A stretch of 64,000 bases of DNA, taken from assembly GCA_028275505.1 (NCBI GenBank), contig JAPWUP010000001.1:1-64000 (forward strand), read 5' to 3'. How positions within the stretch are numbered: the stretch's first letter is position 1; every line of letters begins with the position of its first letter. Below, in pieces: positions 48,372-56,981 of this stretch. The notes below the pieces were generated by a model that made no database searches, was not told the origin of the DNA, and worked only from the letters and a program-made list of their open reading frames with translations. The stretch is from Bryobacteraceae bacterium (GTDB lineage Bacteria; Acidobacteriota; Terriglobia; Bryobacterales; Bryobacteraceae). Position numbers and translations under genes: made by a program.

Positions 48372-49778
48372 ATGAAGCTCACACGTCGCAGCCTGCTATC
48401 CGGCGTTGCCGCGCCCGCGATCCTTCAACAGCCCAAAAACAAACCCAACATCCTTTTCCTGTTGTCCGACGATCACAGTTATCCCTACCTCGGCGTTTAC
48501 GGCGCCAGGTGGATGTCCACGCCCACCCTGGATCGCCTGGCCGCCGAGGGCCTGCGCTTTGACAGGATGTTCACCTCTTCCCCGCAATGCGTTCCCTCGC
48601 GTGCGGCGTTCATGACCGGCCAGTCGCCGGTCGCGGTTCGCGTAGGGCGTTTCAACACTCCGCTGCCGCCCGACGTGAAAAGCCTTCCGGAATATCTGCG
48701 CGAACTCGGTTACTACACCGGGGTTTGCGGCCGGTATTTCCACCTGGACGGCGTGATCAAAGCCGGCCCCATTACCCAGCGCGTCTACGAGAAATACGGA
48801 TTGAAGACCTGGAACAAACGGGTGGATTACCTCGACGTGAGCCCGCAAGGACAGACGCCCGCCAGGTTCCGCGAATTTCTCTCACGCGTGCCCAGGAACA
48901 CGCCGTGGTTCCTCTGGATCAACTTCAGCGATCCCCATCACGTGTGGGACAAAGACGCCGGTCACGTAAATCCTGCGGCGATCGAATTGCCGCCGCATCT
49001 GCCGGACCTTCCGGGGGTACGAGAAGACCTGGCCCGATACTGCGGAGAGATCGAGCGTCTGGATTCCCTGGTGGCTGAAAACCTGGAAGTCCTGCGGAAA
49101 AGCGGTCAGGAGGAAAACACTCTGGTGTTATTCGCAGGGGACAACGGCATGGCGTTCCCCCACGGCAAAGGATCCTTGTACGATCCGGGGTTGCACGTGC
49201 CGCTCATCGTCCGATGGCCGGGTCGGGGACGGACCGGCGTAACCGACGCGCTGATCTCGGGCGAGGACCTCGCGCCGACTTTCATCGAGGCAGCAGGCGG
49301 GAAACCTCCGGAACGGATGACCGGCCGCAGCTTCCTGGGATTGATTACGGGCGGTTCTTACCAGCCGCGCAAATATATCTTTGCCCAGCGCCTGCACCAC
49401 GGTAACCAGCCTTTCACGGCGAATACAAAATCCGCAGGCTTCGACCTGGGCCGCTGCGTCCGCAGCGATCGGTGGAAGCTGATCTATAACTGCACGCCGT
49501 ACATGGAATACCAGCCCACCGACAGCGCCCGGGATCCGAGCTGGCAACAAATCGTCCAAGCCCACGCCGAGGGTAAACTCCCGCCCGCCATCGAGCGCGC
49601 TTACTTCCAGCGACCCCGGCCTGTAATCGAGCTTTATGATCTGGCAAAGGATCCCGGCGAACTCAACAACCTGGCCGGCGATCCGAACTACAAAGCGGTT
49701 CAGGAAGAACTGATCGCTGCTCTCACCGAAAAGATGATCATTGACTTCGACTTCCTGCCGCCACCTACGGCGGACTGA
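48372..49778 (+). CDS. Sulfatase (Cys-type), Tat signal
   Basis: MKLTRRSLLSGVAAPAIL; NILFLLSDDHSYPYLGVYG; CVPSRAAFMTG; GDNGMAFPHGKGSLYDPGLHVPLIVRWPG. Confidence 0.93.
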   Translation: MKLTRRSLLSGVAAPAILQQPKNKPNILFLLSDDHSYPYLGVYGARWMSTPTLDRLAAEGLRFDRMFTSSPQCVPSRAAFMTGQSPVAVRVGRFNTPLPPDVKSLPEYLRELGYYTGVCGRYFHLDGVIKAGPITQRVYEKYGLKTWNKRVDYLDVSPQGQTPARFREFLSRVPRNTPWFLWINFSDPHHVWDKDAGHVNPAAIELPPHLPDLPGVREDLARYCGEIERLDSLVAENLEVLRKSGQEENTLVLFAGDNGMAFPHGKGSLYDPGLHVPLIVRWPGRGRTGVTDALISGEDLAPTFIEAAGGKPPERMTGRSFLGLITGGSYQPRKYIFAQRLHHGNQPFTANTKSAGFDLGRCVRSDRWKLIYNCTPYMEYQPTDSARDPSWQQIVQAHAEGKLPPAIERAYFQRPRPVIELYDLAKDPGELNNLAGDPNYKAVQEELIAALTEKMIIDFDFLPPPTAD

Positions 49779-49879
49779 AAGATGCGAACAGCGCGACGCG
49801 GGACCTTCCCACGGGCCGGTTTTGCTCTGACCCCACGCGATCGAGCCCTGCGCATCAGTCACTTGCCTGGCCGCTGACG

Positions 49880-49906
49880 GAAAGCGACCTGCCGCCGGCG
49901 GCTTTC
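49880..49906. terminator. Candidate terminator hairpin between convergent genes
   Basis: GAAAGC-N15-GCTTTC with GCCGCCGGCGGC palindrome and following T/C-rich tract. Confidence 0.3.
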
Positions 49907-49937
49907 TTCGTTCCCTCACCGCGCCGGCGCCAACAGT

Positions 49938-51170
49938 TCAGAAGGACAGCGATTCCGCCAGCAGCTCGGTCACATCGCGAACCACCATGCGCCCGTCGTA
50001 GCCAGTCACCTTCAGCGCGTCCTCGAAACGCGAAAGCTCATAAGGACAGGAGATCGCCAGCACGTCGGCGCCGGTCGCCACCGCTTCCTTGATGCGGCGC
50101 TCCGAAAGCCTCTCGTAACCTTTCGCCTTGAAGTAAGTGTCCAGCCACATCCCGCCGCCACCGCCACCGCAGCAAATCGCGTTCACGCGATTGTGCACCA
50201 TTTCCACGAGGCGGATGCCAGGGATCGCCCGTAACAGCGCGCGGGGCTCTTCGTAAAAGCCGTTGTGCCGGCCCAGGCAGCAGGAATCGTGGTACGTCAC
50301 GACGTACGGCAGCCTGCGCGTGAGCATGGGCCGCAACTGATCCAGGCGCCGCGCCAGAAAAGGAGTCGTCTGCTCGACGGGGTAACGGAAGCCGCGCTCG
50401 GGGTATTCGTAAACAAAAGCGTCGTAGGCGTGTACCCCTGAAGTTACGATCCGGTTGAACCGGTAGCGCGAAAAAACCACCATGTTGTAGTCCATCAGGG
50501 TGTCGAACAGCCCCCGTTCGCCGAGCAAGCGCGCGCACTCCCCGGCGCACTTTTCCTCGTTCCCCAGAATGGCAAAGTCAATACCGAGCGCATGAAACAG
50601 CCGCGCCGTGGCTCGGCTCACATCCTGGCCGCGGGGATGGTACGAGTTATGACACTCCACGATCCACAATACATCCACCGGTCCCGGGTTCTCGGAGAGG
50701 ATTCTTACCGGTACGCCCGCCGTCTTTACCCACGCCGCGCGCTTCCGGGAGGGCTCGCCGAACGGGTTGCCGTAGCGGAGGGTATTCTCCAGCGCGCGGT
50801 GGAGCTCGGCCGGCACCTCGGAAAGATTCAGGAAAACCTGCTCCTTGATCAGGGGCAGCAGAATTTCAGTAAGTCGGATGCCCCGCGGGCATTTGGCCAT
50901 GCAACTGTAACAGGCGACGCAACCGAGCAAAGCTTCGCTTCGAATTACTTTCTCGATTTGTCCCGCCCGCAACATGGCTATCAGTCGTCGCGGCGGGTAC
51001 TCCATCACGTCCCCGTAAGGGCAGCTCGCCGTGCACATACCGCACTGCATACAGGCGAGGATGCGTCGCCCTTCGGGAAAATCGAATAAGTTGTCCAAAC
51101 TTAGCTCCACGCCCGCGGGCAGCGGGAGCTGGCTCGTTGCCCCCCTATCGAACACGGCTGACTGCGTCAC
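49938..51170 (-). CDS. HdrD/GlcF-like (Fe-S)-binding protein, 2x[4Fe-4S] plus CCG domains
   Basis: CMQCGMCTASCPYGDVMEYPPR, LLGCVACYSCMAKCPRG, YHDSCCLGRHNGFYEEPRALLRAIPGIRLVEMVHNRVNAICCGGGGGGMW. Confidence 0.88.
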   Translation of the reverse strand: MTQSAVFDRGATSQLPLPAGVELSLDNLFDFPEGRRILACMQCGMCTASCPYGDVMEYPPRRLIAMLRAGQIEKVIRSEALLGCVACYSCMAKCPRGIRLTEILLPLIKEQVFLNLSEVPAELHRALENTLRYGNPFGEPSRKRAAWVKTAGVPVRILSENPGPVDVLWIVECHNSYHPRGQDVSRATARLFHALGIDFAILGNEEKCAGECARLLGERGLFDTLMDYNMVVFSRYRFNRIVTSGVHAYDAFVYEYPERGFRYPVEQTTPFLARRLDQLRPMLTRRLPYVVTYHDSCCLGRHNGFYEEPRALLRAIPGIRLVEMVHNRVNAICCGGGGGGMWLDTYFKAKGYERLSERRIKEAVATGADVLAISCPYELSRFEDALKVTGYDGRMVVRDVTELLAESLSF

Positions 51171-51278
51171 GCTCCACCTCCTCCCGGCCCAGGCTCAGAC
51201 TTCAGGGCCGCGCAGATAAGCGACTCTTGGATACGAAGGTCATAGAATCCCGCTAGCTGAAACTTTCGTCCCGCCCAC

Positions 51279-51845
51279 TCAATCCAGCGGCTGTCGCACA
51301 TCCCAGACTTCCTCCCCGGGCAGCGAGCCAGTTCCTTCCTTGGCTCCGTTCCCTCGCTCCTCTGTCCCTACCGCAATTCCAGCCGCGCCCGCAGCTCCGG
51401 CAGCCCGGACGGCCCCCAAATCATCACGCTCTTTTTTCGACCACGCCTCAGCCACCTGGGCGAGCGTTGTCTCCCGGAGGTACCGCAAGATTTCGGACCT
51501 CACTTTCTCCCAGGAAGCGTGCATCGGACAAGGCGACGCTTCATTGCACTCTGCAATCCCCGTAAAGCATTGCCGGAACTGGCCAAGCCCGTCCACCGCC
51601 TCCACGACGTCAATCAAAGCAACCTTGGACGCAGGCACCCGGAGCCGGAAACCTCCCGTTAGCCCGGGGCTGGAACTTACAATGCCCGCACGAACCAACT
51701 GGTGGAGAACCTTGGCCAAGAAAGCGTACGGGATGTTTTCCTTGGCGGCAATCTCACGGGCCTTCAGCGGCGCGCCCGGCCCCTCGCGCGCCAGGCGAAC
51801 CAAGGCCTTCACGGCGTAAGCGCAGGCTCGCGAGCAAACGAGCAT
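51279..51845 (-). CDS. Rrf2-family transcriptional regulator (probable Fe-S sensing)
   Basis: YAVKALVRLAREGPGAPLKAREIAAKENIPYAFLAKVLHQLVRAGIVSSSPGLTGGFRL; Cys motif QCFTGIAECNEASPCPMH. Confidence 0.92.
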   Translation of the reverse strand: MLVCSRACAYAVKALVRLAREGPGAPLKAREIAAKENIPYAFLAKVLHQLVRAGIVSSSPGLTGGFRLRVPASKVALIDVVEAVDGLGQFRQCFTGIAECNEASPCPMHASWEKVRSEILRYLRETTLAQVAEAWSKKERDDLGAVRAAGAAGAAGIAVGTEERGNGAKEGTGSLPGEEVWDVRQPLD

Positions 51846-51972
51846 CTGTCCCCCCCTTGCGCCGCTTGATACGAGCTTCCAAGCTCCCGGCGACCGCTGG
51901 CTACGCGCGGCTGCCCGGAATCGGGCTTTGGCCGTCTCGCAAGAACCTCGCTGCTCGACTTACCAGTCACTA

Positions 51973-52003
51973 AGTCTGGCCTCCGCGAGCGGAGTTTCAG
52001 ACT
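51973..52003. promoter_or_regulatory. Inverted repeat upstream of the hdr operon
   Basis: AGTCTG-GC-CTCCG-CGAG-CGGAG-TTT-CAGACT: nested 6-bp and 5-bp perfect stems. Confidence 0.5.
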
Positions 52004-52059
52004 CTAAGATCTGTTAGCTCCCGGGTACCACTTTTTTCGTAAAAATGACCTTAATACCC

Positions 52060-52088
52060 TTGATTCCTTTTGCCGCCCCGATTATTAT
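52060..52088 (+). promoter_or_regulatory. Putative sigma70-type promoter of the hdr operon
   Basis: TTGATT (52060-52065), 17-nt spacer, TATTAT (52083-52088); overlapping TATACT at 52086. Confidence 0.4.
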
Positions 52089-52144
52089 ACTGTCTGGAAG
52101 TTCCGGCCGCCAAGAAAAAAATTTCGGCGGTCCGAGGAGGGCAC

Positions 52145-52822
52145 ATGATCAGGCAATCCCACCGCCTGCCCGGCGCGCTACCCCCTCGCGAGCGGGAACT
52201 CCGGGAAACCTTCCTCAAGCAGGTCGAACTGGTCCCGGGAGGAGACCGCCTGTCCCGTTGCTTGCAGTGCGGTACGTGCACGGGGAGTTGTCCGGTCAGT
52301 TACGCCATGGATCTTTCGCCGCGCATGATGATCGCCCTTTTCCGGGCGGGCATGATCGAAGAGATCTTGCACAGCCGCTCGATCTGGATTTGTGCTTCCT
52401 GCTACATGTGCACCACCCGGTGCCCCCAGCAAATCAAGATCACCGACCTGCTGTACGCGCTCAAACGCGTCGCCATGGAAAAGAAACTCTACCCGGATCG
52501 CTTCCCGGTCTATCTGCTTTCCAACAGCTTTGTGAGGCTGCTTTATCGCTATGGCCGCAACCATGAGCTGCTTCTGCTCCTGCGTTTCCAGCTTCGCCGG
52601 GATCCGCTCCAACTGTTGCGCATGCTGCCACTGGGATGGGCCATGTACCGCCGGGGAAGGCTCGCCCTCTGGCCGAAACGCATTCACGGCGTTTCCGCAA
52701 TCCGCCAGATGATTGACGCGGCGAAAACGCTGGAGCTGCCGCGCGAAGCCGCGCCGCTGGAGTTCGTGCCGGGCGCCATCGGCTACCGGGCCGTCGGTCA
52801 ACTGCCCGAAAAGGCGGTTTGA
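52145..52822 (+). CDS. hdrC: HdrC-like [4Fe-4S] subunit
   Basis: GDRLSRCLQCGTCTGSCPVSYAMDLSPRMMIALFRAGM..SRSIWICASCYMCTTRCPQQIKITDLLYALKRVA; gaggaggg RBS. Confidence 0.92.
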   Translation: MIRQSHRLPGALPPRERELRETFLKQVELVPGGDRLSRCLQCGTCTGSCPVSYAMDLSPRMMIALFRAGMIEEILHSRSIWICASCYMCTTRCPQQIKITDLLYALKRVAMEKKLYPDRFPVYLLSNSFVRLLYRYGRNHELLLLLRFQLRRDPLQLLRMLPLGWAMYRRGRLALWPKRIHGVSAIRQMIDAAKTLELPREAAPLEFVPGAIGYRAVGQLPEKAV

Positions 52823-52832
52823 GGAGGTGGGC

Positions 52833-53699
52833 ATGGAATACCTGTACTATCCGGGATGCAGTCTGGAAGGCGCTGCCCGCCAGTATGACGAAAGCCTTCG
52901 TGCGGTATTCCAGGCCCTCGGGGTGGGTCTCCGCCCGCTCGAGGACTGGAACTGCTGTGGCGCAACCATTTACATGAGCGTGGACGAGACCACTTCGCTG
53001 GCGGTCAGCGCGCGCAACCTGGCCCTGGCCGGGCGCGACGGGCAGCGCGATCTCATCGCGCCTTGCAGCGCCTGCTACACCGTCCTTCTGAAGACGAATC
53101 GCTACCTTACCGAAAGTCCTGAACTGCGCCAGAAAGTAGACGCCCTGCTCGCCAAGGCCGGTCTCAGCTATCGGCTCAATGTCACGGTCCGTCATCCTCT
53201 GGACGTGCTGGTCAACGACGTCGGCATCGAGCGGATCGCGGCGGCCGCCTCCCGCCGCCTCGATGGGCTGCGCGTGGCCCCATACTATGGCTGCCAGATC
53301 GTCCGGCCCGAGCGGGGCTTCGATCACTCCGAGTTCCCGGAAACCATGGATCGCCTCTTCCGCGCGCTGGGCGCCGAACCCGTCTACTACCCGGTCAAGA
53401 CGCGCTGCTGCGGCGGTATGCTCATGACCACCTTCCGGGATGTGGCGCTGGATCTGGTGCGCGAACTGCTCTCCTGCGCCGTCGAAAACGGGGCCGAGTG
53501 CATCGTCACCACCTGCCCCATGTGTCAGGTGAATCTGGAACTCTACCAGGACCAGGTCAACCAAGCGTTCAAGACCTCGTATCGCGTGCCGGTTCTCTTC
53601 TTCACGCAACTGCTGGGACTGGCGCTGGGATGCGAGGAGAAATCTTTGGGCCTGCAAAGGAATCTGATCCCCTTCCAGCTGGGCGTGGCAACCGCCTAG
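52833..53699 (+). CDS. hdrB: HdrB-like subunit (two CCG domains)
   Basis: MEYLYYPGCSLEGAARQYDESLRAVFQALGVGLRPLEDWNCCGA; APYYGCQIVRPERGFDHSEFPETMDRLFRALGAEPVYYPVKTRCCGGMLM; starts inside the longer listed ORF. Confidence 0.93.
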   Translation: MEYLYYPGCSLEGAARQYDESLRAVFQALGVGLRPLEDWNCCGATIYMSVDETTSLAVSARNLALAGRDGQRDLIAPCSACYTVLLKTNRYLTESPELRQKVDALLAKAGLSYRLNVTVRHPLDVLVNDVGIERIAAAASRRLDGLRVAPYYGCQIVRPERGFDHSEFPETMDRLFRALGAEPVYYPVKTRCCGGMLMTTFRDVALDLVRELLSCAVENGAECIVTTCPMCQVNLELYQDQVNQAFKTSYRVPVLFFTQLLGLALGCEEKSLGLQRNLIPFQLGVATA

Positions 53700-53711
53700 G
53701 AGGTGCCTGCG

Positions 53712-54557
53712 ATGCAGCAAAACGGCAACGTCCGCATCGGGGTTTACATCTGCCATTGCGGCGCCAACATCGCCTCCACCGTCAAGGTGGACGAAGTGCG
53801 CCAGTTCATCAGCTCGGCGCCGGGCGTGGTCGTCGCCCGCGATTACAAATTCATGTGTTCGGATCCGGGCCAGGACCTCATCCGCAACGACATCGCGCAA
53901 CTGGGCCTGAACCGCGTCGTGGTGGCCGCCTGCTCTCCGCTCATGCACGAGCTGACCTTCCGCAACGCCGCCGCCAAGGCAGGCCTGAACCGCTATCTGG
54001 TCCAGATCGCGAACATTCGCGAGCACTGCTCGTGGATTCACGACGACGCGCGCATGGCCACGCAGAAAGCCAAGGCCCTGGTTCTGGCCGCGGTGCGGCG
54101 GGTGGCGCTCCATCAGCCGCTGGAGCCGCTGCGCGCGCCGGTGAATCCCAACGTCCTGGTGGTGGGCGGCGGCATCGCAGGCATCCAGGCCGCGCTCGAG
54201 CTGGCCGAGGCCGGACACACCGTCTATTTGGTCGAGCGTGAGCCTTCCATCGGCGGGCGCATGGGCGTCTTCGACAAAACGTTTCCGACCCTGGACTGCG
54301 CCGCCTGCATTCTCACGCCCAAGATGGTTTCCGTCGGGCACCGGCCCAACATCAAACTGCTCACGCTGAGCGAGGTCACCGGGGTCTCCGGCTACATCGG
54401 CAACTTCAAGGTCCGCGTGCGGCGCTATGCGCGCTATGTGGACGAAACCAAGTGCACCGGCTGCGGCCAGTGCTGGAACGTGTGCCCGGCCACGCGCGTG
54501 CCGCGCAACCGCACCATCTGGCTGGGCAAGCAAGTGGTCAAGCGGGTGACGTCATGA
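53712..54557 (+). CDS. HdrA N-terminal half only (split HdrA)
   Basis: RIGVYICHCGANIASTVKVDEVRQF..YKFMCSDPGQDLI.., VLVVGGGIAGIQAALELAEAGHTVYLVEREPSIGGRM, ends just after CTGCGQCWNVCPA; stop overlaps the next start (ATGA). Confidence 0.9.
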   Translation: MQQNGNVRIGVYICHCGANIASTVKVDEVRQFISSAPGVVVARDYKFMCSDPGQDLIRNDIAQLGLNRVVVAACSPLMHELTFRNAAAKAGLNRYLVQIANIREHCSWIHDDARMATQKAKALVLAAVRRVALHQPLEPLRAPVNPNVLVVGGGIAGIQAALELAEAGHTVYLVEREPSIGGRMGVFDKTFPTLDCAACILTPKMVSVGHRPNIKLLTLSEVTGVSGYIGNFKVRVRRYARYVDETKCTGCGQCWNVCPATRVPRNRTIWLGKQVVKRVTS

Positions 54558-54949
54558 GGCTGGAGGAAATTCGCCGGATCCTGAACTGTGAGGTTCTGAG
54601 CGGCGATGAGGACCTCGAGCAGGAGGTCGTCGCCGGCTGCGGCGCCGATCTGATGAGCGACGTGCTGGCTTTCGCCACGCCCGGGTCGGTTCTGCTCACC
54701 GGCCTCACCAACGTTCAGGCCGTGCGCACCGCGGACGTGGCCGACATCAAAGCCATCGTTTTTGTCCGCGGCAAGCTTCCCGACAGGGAAGCGATCGAAC
54801 TGGCCAGGATTAAGGGAATCCCGCTGCTGGCCACGCGGTTGACCATGTTCGAAGCCTGCGGCCGGCTTTGGGCCGCGGGCCTGCGCGGGCAACCGGAGCA
54901 GGAACAGCCCCAGAATGCCGGGAGCGTCCGTCTTCACACAACAGTTTGA
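54554..54949 (+). CDS. DRTGG-domain-like protein
   Basis: VVAGCGADLMSDVLAFATPGSVLLTGLTNVQAVRTADVADIKAIVFVRGKLPDREAIELARIKGIPLLATRLTMFEACGRL; paralogous to 56643-56981. Confidence 0.75.
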   Translation: MRLEEIRRILNCEVLSGDEDLEQEVVAGCGADLMSDVLAFATPGSVLLTGLTNVQAVRTADVADIKAIVFVRGKLPDREAIELARIKGIPLLATRLTMFEACGRLWAAGLRGQPEQEQPQNAGSVRLHTTV

Positions 54950-55343
54950 GGTCCGGGGGAGGGATTTTGCCAATGCCGGGAGAGCTTCCACCGCGATCAA
55001 AGAGATTCTCAAGGAGATCGGGATTCCCCCGGCGACTGTGCGCCGTGCGGCCATTGCCGCTTACGAAGCGGAGATGAACGTCGTGCTCTACGCGCGCAAA
55101 GGCACCGTGGAGTTGCAGGTCAGCCCCCGGGAGATTCGCCTGCTCGTGCGCGACGAAGGCGACGGCATCCCCGATATCGAGCTGGCCATGCAGGAAGGCT
55201 ACTCCACGGCATCGGAGGAAATTCGCGAAATGGGCTTCGGCGCCGGGATGGGGCTGCCGAACATTCGCAAGAATGCGGACGAGTTCCGCATCGAATCGGT
55301 GGTCGGACAGGGTACGGAACTGGATATCAGGATACGGCTTTGA
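54915..55343 (+). CDS. Anti-sigma-factor-like ATP-binding protein (RsbW-like HATPase)
   Basis: IRLLVRDEGDGIPDIELAMQEGYSTASEEIREMGFGAGMGLPNIRKNADEFRIESVVGQGTELDIRI. Confidence 0.88.
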   Translation: MPGASVFTQQFEVRGRDFANAGRASTAIKEILKEIGIPPATVRRAAIAAYEAEMNVVLYARKGTVELQVSPREIRLLVRDEGDGIPDIELAMQEGYSTASEEIREMGFGAGMGLPNIRKNADEFRIESVVGQGTELDIRIRL

Positions 55344-55346
55344 GCC

Positions 55347-56630
55347 ATGGGCGATGATCTTCGCTCGGTGCGCGTGAACCCGGAACGCTGCCGGGGGCGC
55401 ATGTCCTGCATGCGCGCATGCCCCACCGAGGCGATTCGTATCCGCCAGGGGCGCGCCGTCATCCTCGAGGATCGCTGCATTGACTGCGGGGAGTGCGTGC
55501 GCGCCTGCCCCAACAGCGCCATCCAGCCCCTGACCGGTTCCTTCACCGACTTCGCCCGATTCAAGTACACCATCGCCCTGCCCTCGCCCGCCATCTACGG
55601 CCAGTTCCGCCGCGATATCCTGCCCGGCACCATCCTGCGCGCGCTCACCAGAATCGGCTTTGATGAAGCCTGCGATCTGACTTGGGCCACGGAAGCCGTC
55701 AGCGTCGCCATTGACGAGTTCCTGGCCGACTATCGCGGCCCGCTGCCGCTGATCTCGCCCTTCTGCCCTGCTGTGGTCCGGCTCGTGCAGGCCCGCTTCC
55801 CCGCTCTGGTGGACCAGCTCGTGCCCATTGACTCGCCCATGGAGATCGCTGCCCGCGAGATCAAGAATCGCAAGGCGCGGGAGCTGGGCTTGCCCATGGA
55901 CGAGATCGGCGTGATCTATCTCACTCCCTGCCCCGCCAAGATCGTAGCCGTCGAATACCCGCCGCGCAAGCGCGCCTCCTATCTGGACGGGGCCATCGCG
56001 ATCTCCGATATCTATCAGCCGCTGTTGGCCGCGGTGTCGCGCGAGGCCGAGCAACCCGCAGATGCCGAGGCCGTCAAGGGACTGGGTCTGGGCTGGCCCG
56101 TGCTGGGCGGTCAGGCGGCTTGTCTGCGAACCGAAGACACCCTGGCCGTGGGCGGGCTGCGCGACGTGGCGCGCATCCTCGAGGACGTGGAGAACGGCAA
56201 GCTGGGCGAACTCCAGTATCTGGAGTGTCACGCCTGCCCGCAGGGCTGCTGCTCTGGCCCGCTGACCGTCGAGAATCCTTACTTCGCGCGCAGCAAGATC
56301 CTGCACCTGGTGGATCGCTACGGGCGCCAGCCCGGCTGCTCCCGCGAGGAGATCCAGCGGCTCTATCGGCTGGGCTACTTCTCCCTGCCCGGGCGCTTCT
56401 CGCCGCAACCGTTCCCGCCGCTGGACGCCGAAATCTCGCGGGCCATCGAGAAACGCGCACGCATGAAAGAGATCCTGGAGACGCTGCCGCACATTGACTG
56501 CGGCGCCTGCGGCGCGCCCACCTGCCACAGTTTCGCCGAAGACGTTGTGCAGGGACGCGCCGTGATCGAGGACTGCGTCGTGCTGGCCGCCGAACACGCT
56601 CGACGGAACCGGCACACCGCCCTGGCTTGA
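55347..56630 (+). CDS. [FeFe]-hydrogenase large-subunit C-terminal-like protein with 2x[4Fe-4S] and RnfB-type Fe-S domain
   Basis: CMRACPTEAIRIRQ..CIDCGECVRACPNSAI; H-cluster-like motifs SPFCPAVV, LTPCPAKIVAVE, LECHACPQGCCSGP; C-terminal DCGACGAPTCHSFAEDVVQGRAVIEDC. Confidence 0.88.
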   Translation: MGDDLRSVRVNPERCRGRMSCMRACPTEAIRIRQGRAVILEDRCIDCGECVRACPNSAIQPLTGSFTDFARFKYTIALPSPAIYGQFRRDILPGTILRALTRIGFDEACDLTWATEAVSVAIDEFLADYRGPLPLISPFCPAVVRLVQARFPALVDQLVPIDSPMEIAAREIKNRKARELGLPMDEIGVIYLTPCPAKIVAVEYPPRKRASYLDGAIAISDIYQPLLAAVSREAEQPADAEAVKGLGLGWPVLGGQAACLRTEDTLAVGGLRDVARILEDVENGKLGELQYLECHACPQGCCSGPLTVENPYFARSKILHLVDRYGRQPGCSREEIQRLYRLGYFSLPGRFSPQPFPPLDAEISRAIEKRARMKEILETLPHIDCGACGAPTCHSFAEDVVQGRAVIEDCVVLAAEHARRNRHTALA

Positions 56631-56642
56631 GGAGGCATGCCG

Positions 56643-56981
56643 ATGACGGTACGCAGCATCGTCGAGGCGTTGGGGCTGGAGGTCCTCAACCAGGCGGATC
56701 CGGATCGCGAGGTCACCAGCGCCTACGCCTCGGACCTGCTGAGCGACGTCATGGCTCATGCCTCGCCGGGTGCCCTGTGGTTGACGCTGCAAACCCATTC
56801 CAACGTCGCCGCGGTGGCGGCGCTCAAAGAACTGGTTGTACTGCTGGTCAACGGGCGCAATCCCGATTCCGACATGCTGGAACGCGCCCGCGAACACAAG
56901 GTCACCGTCCTGCGCACGTCGCTGCCCGCTTTTGAAGCGGCGGGACGGCTGTACGCGCTCGGTCTTCGTGGGGGGGCATGA
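56643..56981 (+). CDS. DRTGG-domain-like protein
   Basis: EVTSAYASDLLSDVMAHASPGALWLTLQTHSNVAAVAALKELVVLLVNGRNPDSDMLERAREHKVTVLRTSLPAFEAAGRLYALGL; aggagg RBS. Confidence 0.75.
   Translation: MTVRSIVEALGLEVLNQADPDREVTSAYASDLLSDVMAHASPGALWLTLQTHSNVAAVAALKELVVLLVNGRNPDSDMLERAREHKVTVLRTSLPAFEAAGRLYALGLRGGA

Noticed and set aside
52461-54533. 690-aa minus-strand ORF
   Set aside because: Antisense shadow of hdrC/hdrB/hdrA-N, which have Fe-S and flavin motifs in the sense frame.
54810-56897. 695-aa minus-strand ORF
   Set aside because: Antisense shadow of the HATPase, FeFe-like and DRTGG genes.
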